64,000 nt of DNA from Marinobacter fonticola (lineage in GTDB: Bacteria; Pseudomonadota; Gammaproteobacteria; Pseudomonadales; Oleiphilaceae). The stretch is taken from the NCBI RefSeq assembly GCF_008122265.1, contig NZ_CP043042.1:434001-498000 (forward strand). Direction: 5' to 3'. Below are positions 8,841 through 18,486 of the stretch, piece after piece (the stretch's first letter is position 1; each line of letters begins with the position of its first letter). The position numbers and the translations under genes were made by a program. The notes beneath the pieces were generated by a model. That model saw only the letters and a list, made by a program, of their open reading frames with translations, ran no database searches and was not told the origin of the DNA.

Positions 8841-9821
8841 GAAGCTCGCCACACGCTCAAACACCCAGAACGAGGCAAGCGAACCGATCAGGTAGGCTGG
8901 CGCACGGAGTGCCCAGGAGGGGTAGGTGGAGAGGGTCTGACCGAGCACGCGCCATAGCGCGAGGATGGCGAAGACGAACAGCAATTGTCCCGCTTCCACT
9001 CCAACGTTGAATACCACTAATGCGGTTGGAATTGCGTTCTGTGGCAGGCCGATTTCGCCTAAAGCGGCGGCAAACCCGAGACCGTGCAGGAGTCCGAACG
9101 AGAACGCGACGATCCAGGGCGATTGAGCCGTCAGCCCCGGTTTGCCTTGCTGGCCGCGAATAATCTCGGTGGCGACAAAAACAATGCTCAAAGCAATGCA
9201 GGCTTCCACGGGTGGGACCGGCACGACCACCACCTCCAGCGAGGCGAGAATCAGCGTGATGCTATGGGCCACAGTAAAGGCGGTGATAGCGACAATCAGC
9301 TTGCGCATGCCCCGGATCAACAGCAGCAGTACCAGCACGAACAGCAGGTGGTCCGGCCCCAGCAGGATGTGCTCCACGCCCAGCATGAAATAGGTGACCA
9401 CGGTGTCCGCCCAGGTGGGTTTCGCGGCGATAACATGATCCGGCGCGTCCGGAGTGAAGCGATGAGTGGTGGTCGTGCCGTCCCGGTATTCAATGCGCAT
9501 CAGGGCTTCGGTGGTGGTTTTCTCCAGTCCCTCGATGCGGACCGGGGTGTCGGCCAGCCCGTGATCGCTGCCAACGGACCAGCGTTGGACATGGGCGCCG
9601 CCGACAAACCCGCCCTGACGTTCGGTGACGTCCTGAATCGAGGGATCGAACCGGACGTTCAGGGACAGCCGGGCGTAATTACCCCGGGCCGGCACTTTCC
9701 AGAACACGTCGAAGCGGTTGGCCGACGTCTCGCTGATTTGCAGGTAAGCGGGACGCAGGTTGTCGGCCCCGGCAAACGAGCTGGCGAGCAGCAGTAGCAG
9801 CGTGCAAAGGGCACGAGTCAT
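8838..9821 (-). CDS. HupE/UreJ_2-family membrane protein
   Basis: A 327-residue protein with a signal peptide (TRALCTLLLLLASSFAGA), a ~120-residue periplasmic beta-rich part and then six or so membrane segments. The family signature is MLGVEHILLGPDHLLFVLVLL followed by FTVAHSITLIL and FGLLHGLGFAAALG, with histidines in membrane helices as in the HupE/UreJ nickel-permease-related proteins (PF13795 type). It overlaps the upstream isomerase gene by 4 bases (ATGA), so it is translated from the same operon. Metal transport is suggested by the family's name and histidines but is not established for this subgroup. Confidence 0.82.
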   Translation of the reverse strand: MTRALCTLLLLLASSFAGADNLRPAYLQISETSANRFDVFWKVPARGNYARLSLNVRFDPSIQDVTERQGGFVGGAHVQRWSVGSDHGLADTPVRIEGLEKTTTEALMRIEYRDGTTTTHRFTPDAPDHVIAAKPTWADTVVTYFMLGVEHILLGPDHLLFVLVLLLLIRGMRKLIVAITAFTVAHSITLILASLEVVVVPVPPVEACIALSIVFVATEIIRGQQGKPGLTAQSPWIVAFSFGLLHGLGFAAALGEIGLPQNAIPTALVVFNVGVEAGQLLFVFAILALWRVLGQTLSTYPSWALRAPAYLIGSLASFWVFERVASF

Positions 9822-10657
9822 GAGCTGGGCACCTCGACATCGTTCCAGCGCACAACCACGTCGTAGTCCTCAAGCAGCTTATCGTGCATGGATTGTCTGA
9901 GTGCTGCGTTGCGGGCATGGCGCCAGTCCCGCTCCACAGCGGCGGCAACGTCTTCCAGCGCGGGGGTGAACGCCGGTTGGTAGGCGCTGATGTACACAAA
10001 GTGCATGCCCAGTCCGGAGCGGACCGGGCCTGACCAGGTGTTCGCCGGGGCCTGTATCAGTGCGTCAGCAAAGCCGCTGCCGAAGGCCCGGTCGAGTTCC
10101 CGGCTGGAAGCAGCTTCAAACCGCGTGGGTATCATTCCCGAATCACCGGTTACGGATTGGCCGGCTGCAAGTCGCTCGGCGACGGTGTCCAGCCGGGCCT
10201 TGAGTTGTTTATCCGGCCGGCTGGTATGGATGAAGACCTGTTCGAATGCAAACACGGCCGGCTGCTGGTAGCGCGCGGCGTTTTCGGTCAGGTATTGCTG
10301 TAGTTCCTGTGGGGCCGGCTCGGTCAACTCGGCCACGTCGTCGGTGTAGAACTCCATCTTCTGCCGCAGGCGCCGGCGAATCACGGTGTCGTTCTTGTCG
10401 ATGCCCAGTTCCAGTGCCTGCCGGTAGAGCACTTCCTCGACGATGTAGTTATCCACAAGTCCTTGCAGCTCCTCTTGTGAAGGAGAGCGCTGCCAGGTTT
10501 TTCGAAAATTCACTGCGAGCTGCTCGATACGGCCGGGTTCCACGACGATACGCCGATCCGACTCGAGGCTCGCCGGGTTGAGGTACAGGTAAAGGGCGAA
10601 GAACCCGGCGCCGATCAGAAGGAAATGCAGTAGCGGTTCTTTCAGCAGTCGGATCAT
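9818..10657 (-). CDS. Membrane-anchored parvulin-type peptidyl-prolyl isomerase
   Basis: A 279-residue protein with one N-terminal membrane anchor (LLHFLLIGAGFFALYLYL), a SurA/PpiD-like helical region (GRIEQLAVNFRKTWQRSP, VDNYIVEEVLYRQALELG) and a degenerate parvulin domain around residues 130-230 (FAFEQVFIHTSR ... GPVRSGLGMHFVYI). Such 'PpiC-type' proteins act as periplasmic folding helpers. It overlaps DUF3604 upstream and HupE-like downstream by 4 bases each, so the three form one translationally coupled unit. It may serve as a dedicated chaperone for the exported neighbours; that is inference. Confidence 0.82.
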   Translation of the reverse strand: MIRLLKEPLLHFLLIGAGFFALYLYLNPASLESDRRIVVEPGRIEQLAVNFRKTWQRSPSQEELQGLVDNYIVEEVLYRQALELGIDKNDTVIRRRLRQKMEFYTDDVAELTEPAPQELQQYLTENAARYQQPAVFAFEQVFIHTSRPDKQLKARLDTVAERLAAGQSVTGDSGMIPTRFEAASSRELDRAFGSGFADALIQAPANTWSGPVRSGLGMHFVYISAYQPAFTPALEDVAAAVERDWRHARNAALRQSMHDKLLEDYDVVVRWNDVEVPSS

Positions 10658-12516
10658 CCGGCAGGTCCTTCCTCGGGGCTATACCAAATGGGCGAACTGA
10701 AGCCCCGCTCCTGGTGGACCAGTGGCACGTCGTCATCCATCTTGGCACCGAGGCGAACCTTGTCGTAGAGGGTCCAGCGCGGCGTGGGGATTTCCAGAAC
10801 GCGGACGTAGTAGAACGCCTTCTCTTTGGGATTGAAATCCGGGTCCTCGAAGAAGCCGATCAATTCTGCGGCGCCGATGCTGTTGCTGTATTTGGCGGTT
10901 TCCACGTTGACCGTATTACCGACGGGCGGCACTTTGCCATATTTGTCCGGTGTGCGGTCGCCGGACCATTCAACATCGAAAATGCGCTCCTGGGTCTGGC
11001 CGTCGCTGTCCACCCAACCCTTGATGATCTGGACTCGGTCCAGGTTGGCGCCCTCGGGATCTTTCATGGCCGCGACGAGGAAACGCGGTTTGCTGTCAGG
11101 GCCGGCTTTCGTGAGGTGGCCACCCATTGGCACGCCTTTGCTGTAGCCGGTGGCTACCCAGTCCGCCTCGAGATCCGACTCGTCCAGCTCGAAGCCGGCG
11201 AAGAAGCGAACGACCAACCGGGGGCCGGTAGTGGCAAAGGTTTCTTTCCGGTACATGGCGTCCCAGATCGCTTCCCGGGTGTTCTCGGTGGACCAGACGC
11301 CCATAACGCCTGAGGCAGATTGTTCCCAGCCCATATAATCGCCGGAAACGCCCTCGATCAGGGGGAAATTCCAGCGATCCGGACGAGGCTCGACAGTCTT
11401 GAATTTGCCGAAAAAATTGTCCTCTTCGGTGGACGACAGACCCGTATGAGTATCGGTGCCGGCGTTGGCGCCGTACAGGAATGGGTTGGCGCCCAGCTCA
11501 TTGGAAATGCGCAGGCCGCTCTTGAGGGCCTCGCGCCAGTATTCATACTTCAACGCGCCGTCGGGTTTGGGCTTGAGGATCAGGTTGCCCCGGTCCCACA
11601 GATCCCAGTCGGCGAATGCGTCCGCCGGCGACAGGCTCGGGTGGGTTTCGCTTTGGCCCTTGATCTGGGTGACTTCGAACAGCGGCTCGTAGCGGGCTCG
11701 CATCTCTGCCCATTCGCGGGTCATGGGTGAGCCGTCAAACTGCTGTTCCTCGAACATCCTGCCGTTGGACATGTTGCCGTTGTGGGGAATGGCCAACACC
11801 TGACCGCCGGTTTCTTTCTCGTAGTTGGCCATCCATTCCCAGAGCTTGGCCGGGTCCTGGGTTTCGAAGGTGGTCAGGGGTAGCAGGTCGCGAGTGCGGT
11901 CGGCGCCATCCCGGAAGATCACGTTGCGATGCAGGTTGTCTCCCCCGCCGGCGTTCACGGTCCACTCATAGGCGATGAAGGTCGTGAACTCGCCGGGCTT
12001 GTAGTATTTCTCGGCGGCGTCGACAGTTTTCTGCCAGGCGGATTTCATCCATTTCGGGTCAGTCACCTGGGGCGGTAGCTCTTCGTTGGACTGCATCCGG
12101 ATCAGTTCACTCTTTGCTGCGGCTGCGGCATCCTCGCCCTCCTGCAACGCATCGCGCCAGCGCCTGAGCGTCTCGTTCTCCATCATCTCCGGGTTGCCCG
12201 CGACAATCTCGTTGATGACGCCCATGCCGTCAGAGTGGTCGGTCACCATGAACCAGTCGTAGGGGCGCCCCAGTTGCGCTTTCTGACCGGTATTGGAGTC
12301 CACCACCATACCGAGGGCGAAGCGGTAGGCATCGTCCGGGGTGAGAATCGCGCCATCCATGCCCGCGTCTGCAGACCAGCCGGTATGGACGTGGGTGTCA
12401 CCGAAGTAGGCGGTGGTCGGGTAGCCATCGGCGTTTGATTGGGCTTGGGCCGAAATGGAGAAGAGGGGACCCGCCGCCAGGAATAGGGCGGCGCCCAAGG
12501 GAAGGGCAAGTCTCAT
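10654..12516 (-). CDS. DUF3604 exported metallohydrolase-like protein
   Basis: A 620-residue protein with a signal peptide (LPLGAALFLAAGPLFSISAQAQ). It shows PHP-phosphoesterase-like metal motifs: YFGDTHVHTGWSADAG near residue 38, MVTDHSDGMG near residue 90, a downstream AIPHNGNMSNG, and the late DTHTGLSSTEEDNFFG. This is the DUF3604 family, usually around 600-650 residues and usually found with a PpiC-type isomerase and a HupE/UreJ_2 protein, as here. The reaction is not known; the histidine/aspartate motifs imply a metal-dependent hydrolase in the periplasm. It is the first gene of the three-gene minus-strand operon, with its promoter expected in 12517-12727. Confidence 0.88.
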   Translation of the reverse strand: MRLALPLGAALFLAAGPLFSISAQAQSNADGYPTTAYFGDTHVHTGWSADAGMDGAILTPDDAYRFALGMVVDSNTGQKAQLGRPYDWFMVTDHSDGMGVINEIVAGNPEMMENETLRRWRDALQEGEDAAAAAKSELIRMQSNEELPPQVTDPKWMKSAWQKTVDAAEKYYKPGEFTTFIAYEWTVNAGGGDNLHRNVIFRDGADRTRDLLPLTTFETQDPAKLWEWMANYEKETGGQVLAIPHNGNMSNGRMFEEQQFDGSPMTREWAEMRARYEPLFEVTQIKGQSETHPSLSPADAFADWDLWDRGNLILKPKPDGALKYEYWREALKSGLRISNELGANPFLYGANAGTDTHTGLSSTEEDNFFGKFKTVEPRPDRWNFPLIEGVSGDYMGWEQSASGVMGVWSTENTREAIWDAMYRKETFATTGPRLVVRFFAGFELDESDLEADWVATGYSKGVPMGGHLTKAGPDSKPRFLVAAMKDPEGANLDRVQIIKGWVDSDGQTQERIFDVEWSGDRTPDKYGKVPPVGNTVNVETAKYSNSIGAAELIGFFEDPDFNPKEKAFYYVRVLEIPTPRWTLYDKVRLGAKMDDDVPLVHQERGFSSPIWYSPEEGPAG

Positions 12517-12707
12517 AACGAGATCTCCGTAATTGTCAGGGCGTTGGGTCCTCTGACATCTGATGCCATGAAAACGGATGGCGTCACGGAGGAATGATTC
12601 GGCAATCTTGTCTTAAGAAGCGCTAGCGGCGCTGCCTTTTAGGTTTAGCAAAAACAGGGCGGTTGTAAAGGCAAGGACCAACTGAATTCATCAAAGCCCT
12701 GACGGCA

Positions 12708-12737
12708 GGCCCCGTGACGCTTCCGCGTCATGGGGCC
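12708..12737 (-). terminator. Hairpin at the end of the GGDEF gene
   Basis: Two 13-base arms (12708-12720 and 12725-12737) pair with one G-T wobble around a 4-base TTCC loop (GGAA in the minus-strand transcript). The stem overlaps the stop codon of the diguanylate cyclase gene (12728-12730). No clear U-tract follows on the minus strand, so it may be a weak or Rho-assisted terminator. Confidence 0.5.
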
Positions 12738-13651
12738 GGGCTAACACAATCTCGTCCCCCGAGTTCCTTGGCCTTGTAGAGCTCGCGGTCGGCCTGTTCT
12801 ATGAGGTTTGTTTGGGTCACGGTTTGGTTGGGAATAACGCTGGCGCAGCCAATGGATAGGGTAAAGTGAGGGCACCCGTCGGTGTCTGCCGAAGCATTCT
12901 CCAGAAGCGTTTTCAGGGTAGTCTGTAGCCGGTTCGCCACCAGGACCGCATCATTGAGTTTGGTGTTTGGCAATAGGACGGCAAACTCATCGCCCCCCAG
13001 TCGCGCTATCACGTCACCAGCGCGCGCTATCGTGCGCTGCATGGTGTGGGCCAGTGTTATCAGGCATGTATCGCCTACCGGGTGGCCGTGGGTATCGTTG
13101 ATTTGTTTAAATTTGTCGAGATCGACCAGAAACAGGCTAAGTTGGGTTTGGTGGCGTAAGGCGCGCCGCCACTCAGTGCCCAACTGCTCTTCGAACAGTC
13201 TGCGGTTAGCGGTACCGGTAAGGGGATCGGTATAGGCTGCCGAGGCGAGTTTGTCTGTTTTTTTCTTGAGATCGATAAAGGTAGAGGCCTTCGCGCCTAG
13301 AATGACTTGATTGAATGGTTTCAAAACATAATCGACTGCCCCTATCTCGAATGCGCTCTCGATGTCGCTTTCCCGATGCGAGCCCGAGATGACGATGATA
13401 GGTAAGTATGCGAATTGACGATAGCTCTTGATGTGCCGCAAGAAATCGAGGCCGGACTCGTCCTTCAGGTAAAGATCCAGCAGTATCAAGTCGATGTCGG
13501 GCGAAATAAGACGTTTCGCTTCGTCGACCGTGCGGGCGATCACCAGATCGAACCGCTCCCCCAGAATGCCCTCCAGACTGGTTATGCCGACGGCGTCGTC
13601 CTCAATAATTAGAATTGTCGATAGGGCGCCGGGAGGCGACAGCTCAACCAT
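12728..13651 (-). CDS. Response regulator with diguanylate cyclase output (REC-GGDEF)
   Basis: A 307-residue two-domain protein. The receiver (residues ~12-125) has the acidic pair EDD, phospho-acceptor Asp59 in LILLDLYL and the conserved Lys in VLKPF. The GGDEF domain (~140-300) has an intact RLGGDEFAVLLP active site at ~218-222 and an RAGD inhibitory site (RxxD) five residues ahead, so an active cyclase under c-di-GMP feedback is expected. The WspR-like layout makes phosphorylation the probable switch. Its start overlaps the end of the CHASE hybrid kinase gene by 8 bases, so that kinase is the likely partner and the two are co-translated. Confidence 0.92.
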   Translation of the reverse strand: MVELSPPGALSTILIIEDDAVGITSLEGILGERFDLVIARTVDEAKRLISPDIDLILLDLYLKDESGLDFLRHIKSYRQFAYLPIIVISGSHRESDIESAFEIGAVDYVLKPFNQVILGAKASTFIDLKKKTDKLASAAYTDPLTGTANRRLFEEQLGTEWRRALRHQTQLSLFLVDLDKFKQINDTHGHPVGDTCLITLAHTMQRTIARAGDVIARLGGDEFAVLLPNTKLNDAVLVANRLQTTLKTLLENASADTDGCPHFTLSIGCASVIPNQTVTQTNLIEQADRELYKAKELGGRDCVSPAP

Positions 13652-16600
13652 CTAATGGCAACTCCTGCTTGATTTCCGAGATCACTTGTCGTGTGGCGCT
13701 AAAGTCAAACCTAGCTACCGCCTTCTGGAAACGATCCGCGAGTGTGTAGAAGTTCTTTGCCAAAAGAAAGCTGACGACTTGCTTGGTGTCGTTGCTGTTT
13801 ACCAAGCGGTTGGTACTTGCTTTCTCCTCAATGCGCGAAAGTGTCTTCAAGAACGCGTCCTCACTGGGCTGATCGCCCTCTGGCGCCGCTGGAATTTCGT
13901 CTAGAAAAGCGTCGATGGCCGATAGATGCTGTAGTAACTGTTCTTTCAGCGCTTGGGCAGAATCGAGTGCCCGTCGATCGTCCGAGTCGTCTTCGATCTC
14001 GCCCGCAGTGCGCTGAAGGTCGACATCGGCAATGTTGCCTGCAGCGCCTCTAAGGCGATGGGCAACAAGCCTCATCCTGTTCGCATCTGCGTTCTCGAGG
14101 CTGGCGGAGATTTCAGCCTCAATTTCTTTTCCGCTCACAGCAAAGCTGCGCAGACAGGGTATGAATATCGCCGGCACCTTACCGAACAACTCCGCATGTC
14201 GCTGTGACGAAATACACTCAGGCATGTCTTTGGGCCGCGGACTAACAGCCTCCGCAGGGAGTGTCGTAGCGTTCCTTGTCTTAAAGAACGTCTGCAGAAT
14301 CCGTTGGATGTCTGCGGGCAACACTGGTTTGGTCAGGTACTCATCCATACCGCTTTTTCTTGCACTCTCCCGGTCGTGTTCGCTGACCGAGGCGGAAAGC
14401 GCAACGATCACGGGCTGGTGCTCAAGTGGGGCGCTACGGATGCTTTCGGTGATCTGCTGGCCTGTTTCGCCTTCGAGATGCAGGTCCATGAACACCAGGT
14501 CGCACGGCTGCGTTTGTAGGTGCCTAAGGGCATCTTCACCGCAGTGCACCGACGTTGCTGTGGCATTGAATGCCTTCAGATAGCTTGCGACGATTTCGCA
14601 GTTCAGTGGCAGGTCATCAACCACTAACACCTTTAGACCGGTATAAGAGGGGCGTTCCGTCACATCGAGAGTGGGATTGGGGTAATGAGTCTTGCGGCTG
14701 GTGAGGCTGTCGTAAAGCTTGGATGGCGTGAACGGTTCTGAAATCACCGTTCCGCCAAGTTCAACAACAGCCGAGAGCCAACCGGCCATGAAGCCTGGTG
14801 GCGCCAGAATGACGATGCGCTCGATCACCGCACGGTTCCCGGCTTTTATCAGGTCTGAGATCCCGCTCTCCAGCGAAACCATGTCGGCGCTCTCAGTATC
14901 GATCAGAAAAACCGGCGGCGCTTTGCTGGTGTCGGGATCCGAAATCATATGTAGGCCTGTGGAGAAATCAGCTACAGGATTACACGGGACCTGCCACTGC
15001 GTGGTGTACTCTCTCAAAACAGGCAGGTTACGGTTGAAGCCGTAGTGAAATAGCCGGGGCTGGTTTGCGAGTTCCCGCTGGCCGAAGGTTAGGAACACCG
15101 AGGGTGTCTGCACGGGTATCTCTACCACGAAAGAGCTTCCCTTACCGAAGGTGCTGGACAGCGATAGTGTCCCCCCCATGAGTTCAGTCAGTTTTTTGCT
15201 GATAGCCAGTCCAAGTCCTGTACCGCCGTAGTTTCGGCTGGTGGATTCATCCGCTTGCTTGAAGTTGTCGAAGATCCGCCTTTGGTCCTCGGGTTTGATG
15301 CCAATGCCGGTGTCTTTTACAGACACGTTGAGATGTCCGCCGTTGCCTACTTGGGTTTCAAAGGAAAAATGTATGGATATTTCCCCCTCGGAGGTGAACT
15401 TGACCGCATTTCCTATCAGATTGATCAGTATTTGGGATAAACGAAGCAGGTCACCTTGTAGGGTGCTGGGCACATCCGGGTTCACGACGACGCGAAGACG
15501 GAGACCCTTCTCCTCGGCAGCCAAGGCAAATAGCTCAGCGGTGCGCTGGATCAGCGTATCGATTTCGAACGGTCGCTTTTCTATTTCAATGGTTTCGGAT
15601 TCGATTTTGGACAGGTCTAGAATGTCGTTCAGAAGCTGTAGCAGAATTTCAGACGCGGAGAAGGCTTTTCTTGCCAGTACGCGGGAATAGTCAGTCAGGT
15701 TGGTTTCCAGCAATAGCACCAGCATGCCAATGATGGCGTTCATGGGCGTTCTGATTTCATGACTCATGTTGGCGAGAAAAGCAGCCTTCGCCTCTGCGGC
15801 TTCCTGGGCTTGTCTGCTTTGGATTTCCAGTTCCCGGTTCAGTTGCTGTAGTTCGATTTCCCGCTGCTTGAGCTCGGTAATATCGTGCGCAATTGAGACA
15901 AAGCAGGGCTGATGGTTCTGCGTAATCGGCACATAGCTCACCGTGAGCGTGCGACGTTTGCCCGTGTAATCTTCAAACTGCGTTGTTGATTCCAGCGTTT
16001 CCCCCGCTAAGGCACGTTCATGGAAGGGGCGTCTTTTTTCGGCCATATCGGGGCCGAGAAACTCGGTTATAGACCTGTCGATGGCCGTGTTTTTCTCGAT
16101 GCCGGTAATTTTCGCGCCTTGGGTGTTCAGGAAACGGCAGTTCAGATTTTCATCCCATACGCCGATGGCTACAGGAAGATTGTCGGTTAGGCTCTCGACA
16201 AAGTTCAGACTTTCCCGGAGTTCGGCCGTTTTTTCGCTGACCTTCCTTTCGGCACGGCGTTTGGCGTTCGATAGCAGAACAAAAACCAGGATGATGAGTG
16301 CGTCGATGGCAATGCCCGCCGCAAGGATGATGGCGGGCTGCTTACTGGCATTGAACGCTTCGAACAGCCGGGTGGTTTGTACGTCAAAATGCCACTCCCG
16401 CCCGTAAAGGCCGAGGGTGTACGACTTGCTGAACATAGGGCTTGTGTCGACGTTGTCATCAGTCGCCTGTAATTCATCATATAAAACTTCGCGCTGGTCG
16501 CTAATCCTGAACTGAATCAGACGGTTGACGTTGGCTAACGCGCCTTCCATCAGCTTGGACACAATGAACGGCGCATAGACCAGTCCCTCGAATTGCGCCT

Positions 16601-17261
16601 CACGCTGACCTTCTGGGGGGATTGAACTACTCGCGTAAAAGGGATGGAAAAACAGAAATCCGGGTGTCTGTGCCTGGTCCTGAACCAGCACGATGGGCCC
16701 GGTGATCTGGGTTTTGCCACTCAACATGGCGCGACGCGCAGCCTGGTAACGATTGGCTTCATGCGCCATATCGAGGCCGATCGCCGCCTTGTTCGTCACC
16801 TCGGGCTCGATATAAAGAATGGGCCAGTAATCGTTCTGATTATGGGGCGGGTGAATGCTATAACCCGGGCGCTTCTCCTGCTGCTCATCGACGAAATTGG
16901 CCCTTTCGCCAGGTGCAACCCGATAAATAACACCAATACCATTAATACCGGGCAAACGTTCCGGCATTGCCAGGGATTCGCTATACGCCCGCCATTCTTC
17001 CCAAGACATGTCTCCATTTTGCGAGTGAATCGCACCGGCGCCCGAAACCAGCGCGAACGCATAATTTCTCATGCGGTCGAGGAGCACTTCGTTCAATTGC
17101 TCGACCTGATAATTGAACTGTACTTCCGCTTTGTCCAGCGCGATACGGGACGAGATGTGCCAGGCGACGAATGTGAGCGAGAGCGAGAGCACGACAACGA
17201 TCCAGTGGAGCAAGGATAGTGAAGTTATCCAGCGGAATCGTTGATGGGTTCTGAATGACAC
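13644..17261 (-). CDS. CHASE-PAS hybrid histidine kinase with receiver and HPt domains
   Basis: About 1205 residues from the GTG at 17261, chosen because a TGAGG ribosome site precedes it and the first membrane helix (LHWIVVVLSLSLTFVAWHI) then starts near residue 18; the frame stays open to 17447. Order: membrane helix; periplasmic CHASE domain (~50-290; PGINGIGVIYRV, ANRYQAARRAML); second helix (~309-331); PAS (~354-463); coiled linker; HisKA with His near 501 in MSHEIRTPMNAI; HATPase (DTGIGI, GGTGLGL); a degenerate receiver-like segment; a true receiver (VLVVDDLPLN, VFMDLHL, TKPV); and an HPt domain (VAHRLRGAAGN). A BarA/ArcB-type phosphorelay ending on the co-encoded GGDEF regulator is likely. 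The ligand of the CHASE domain is unknown. Confidence 0.9.
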   Translation of the reverse strand: MSFRTHQRFRWITSLSLLHWIVVVLSLSLTFVAWHISSRIALDKAEVQFNYQVEQLNEVLLDRMRNYAFALVSGAGAIHSQNGDMSWEEWRAYSESLAMPERLPGINGIGVIYRVAPGERANFVDEQQEKRPGYSIHPPHNQNDYWPILYIEPEVTNKAAIGLDMAHEANRYQAARRAMLSGKTQITGPIVLVQDQAQTPGFLFFHPFYASSSIPPEGQREAQFEGLVYAPFIVSKLMEGALANVNRLIQFRISDQREVLYDELQATDDNVDTSPMFSKSYTLGLYGREWHFDVQTTRLFEAFNASKQPAIILAAGIAIDALIILVFVLLSNAKRRAERKVSEKTAELRESLNFVESLTDNLPVAIGVWDENLNCRFLNTQGAKITGIEKNTAIDRSITEFLGPDMAEKRRPFHERALAGETLESTTQFEDYTGKRRTLTVSYVPITQNHQPCFVSIAHDITELKQREIELQQLNRELEIQSRQAQEAAEAKAAFLANMSHEIRTPMNAIIGMLVLLLETNLTDYSRVLARKAFSASEILLQLLNDILDLSKIESETIEIEKRPFEIDTLIQRTAELFALAAEEKGLRLRVVVNPDVPSTLQGDLLRLSQILINLIGNAVKFTSEGEISIHFSFETQVGNGGHLNVSVKDTGIGIKPEDQRRIFDNFKQADESTSRNYGGTGLGLAISKKLTELMGGTLSLSSTFGKGSSFVVEIPVQTPSVFLTFGQRELANQPRLFHYGFNRNLPVLREYTTQWQVPCNPVADFSTGLHMISDPDTSKAPPVFLIDTESADMVSLESGISDLIKAGNRAVIERIVILAPPGFMAGWLSAVVELGGTVISEPFTPSKLYDSLTSRKTHYPNPTLDVTERPSYTGLKVLVVDDLPLNCEIVASYLKAFNATATSVHCGEDALRHLQTQPCDLVFMDLHLEGETGQQITESIRSAPLEHQPVIVALSASVSEHDRESARKSGMDEYLTKPVLPADIQRILQTFFKTRNATTLPAEAVSPRPKDMPECISSQRHAELFGKVPAIFIPCLRSFAVSGKEIEAEISASLENADANRMRLVAHRLRGAAGNIADVDLQRTAGEIEDDSDDRRALDSAQALKEQLLQHLSAIDAFLDEIPAAPEGDQPSEDAFLKTLSRIEEKASTNRLVNSNDTKQVVSFLLAKNFYTLADRFQKAVARFDFSATRQVISEIKQELPLDG

Positions 17262-17523
17262 TGCGAAGATCCTCAGCCGGTTTACCGCAATAGGTGACCC
17301 TGCTAGATAGAGTAATCGACACTGTTTCCAGAACAAGAGAGATATGTGTCTTTTTGGGAGGGGTGTGTAATGGGGCCGTTGATCGCAAAAAAAATCGAAG
17401 CCGCTTCGGACGCGGCATGGGCGGCGACCATTTCTACGTGGCGGCAAGGTGGCGTATTCCCGCAGATAAAGCTTAGCGGTAAAAGCGTAGGCTACGGTGG
17501 CAGGGTTGTGTTTGGGGCGCTCA

Positions 17524-18486
17524 CTAAATGGCAGGTGCTACAAAGTCTGGTTGGATACCGGAACGCTCCATACAAGCACGGACGTCCAGTCCCTTCAGCG
17601 AACCGTGCTCGGTGACCAGCATCGTGCGCATGCCGGCGCTTTGGCCGCCGAGGATGTCGGTATGCAGAGTATCGCCGATCATCAGCGTGCGGGACGGTTC
17701 GATGCCTTCCAGCCGGGCCAGGGCTTCCTGGAATGCGGGGCCATAGGGCTTGCCGTAGAACACCGGTGTAATGCCGGTATGGTCGATCAGGCGGTGGGCG
17801 TAGAAGCCCGGCTCCAGAGTGAGTGTGTCGTCCCTGGGTGCGACCAAGTCCGGGTTGGCCACTTCCACGGGGCGAGGATAGCTGCCGAGGCTGGCTTCCA
17901 GTTGCGCCTGATGGTTGCTGGTCCAGCCGTGGGTGCTGAGGAAGATAAACCCGTCGCAGCGATCCATACGATCGCGCAGGTTATCGTTCGGTTCGCCGTG
18001 AATGCTGACGTAGTTCAATGGCAAGGTCTGGGGGTTGGCCTCCAGCGGGGCGATGACGCCCCACAGACCCTGCCTATGGCCAGCATGCAGCGCTCGCTCC
18101 AGTAGCCAGCGGCTGGAGATAAGCTGATCTTCGTCGAGGGCAAAGCCGAATGAGCGGTACTTCGACAACAACCGGTCGGAGCTGGCGGTGGCCGCGTTGG
18201 ACAGAATCAGGCAGCGCTTGCCCGCCCGTTGAAGCTCGGCGAAGCGCATGACGGCATTGGTCAGCGGCCGGTCGCCGGTGTTAAGTACGCCGTAAGCATC
18301 GAAAACAAAAGCGTCGAACTGATCGGCGAGAAGCCCGAGGTTGGGCTGGGCCGTCACTTCCGCTGGACGATCCGGCCGAATGCTGGCGGGCAGGCGGTGC
18401 CGGATACGTTCATACTCGGAAAAAGCCCACCGGGGCGTCGGCAGCATCAGTTGATGAACCGGATTGACCACATTTTGGGAGTTCAT
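17524..18486 (-). CDS. HAD-superfamily class IIA phosphatase (NagD/phosphoglycolate-phosphatase-like)
   Basis: A 320-residue HAD hydrolase. Motif I is FVFDAYGVLNTGD (nucleophile Asp replaced in the second position by the usual A-Y-G pattern of this subgroup), motif II LILSNAAT, the C2-cap region lies between residues ~100 and 225, and motifs III/IV are YGKPYGPAF and MIGDTLHTDILGG. Length and cap type fit the TIGR01459/NagD group of class IIA phosphatases, which includes phosphoglycolate phosphatases of eukaryotes. It is transcribed away from the TRAP-glc operon across a ~440-base shared upstream region, so a role in producing or repairing phosphoglycolate is a reasonable but unproven guess. 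Confidence 0.8.
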   Translation of the reverse strand: MNSQNVVNPVHQLMLPTPRWAFSEYERIRHRLPASIRPDRPAEVTAQPNLGLLADQFDAFVFDAYGVLNTGDRPLTNAVMRFAELQRAGKRCLILSNAATASSDRLLSKYRSFGFALDEDQLISSRWLLERALHAGHRQGLWGVIAPLEANPQTLPLNYVSIHGEPNDNLRDRMDRCDGFIFLSTHGWTSNHQAQLEASLGSYPRPVEVANPDLVAPRDDTLTLEPGFYAHRLIDHTGITPVFYGKPYGPAFQEALARLEGIEPSRTLMIGDTLHTDILGGQSAGMRTMLVTEHGSLKGLDVRACMERSGIQPDFVAPAI

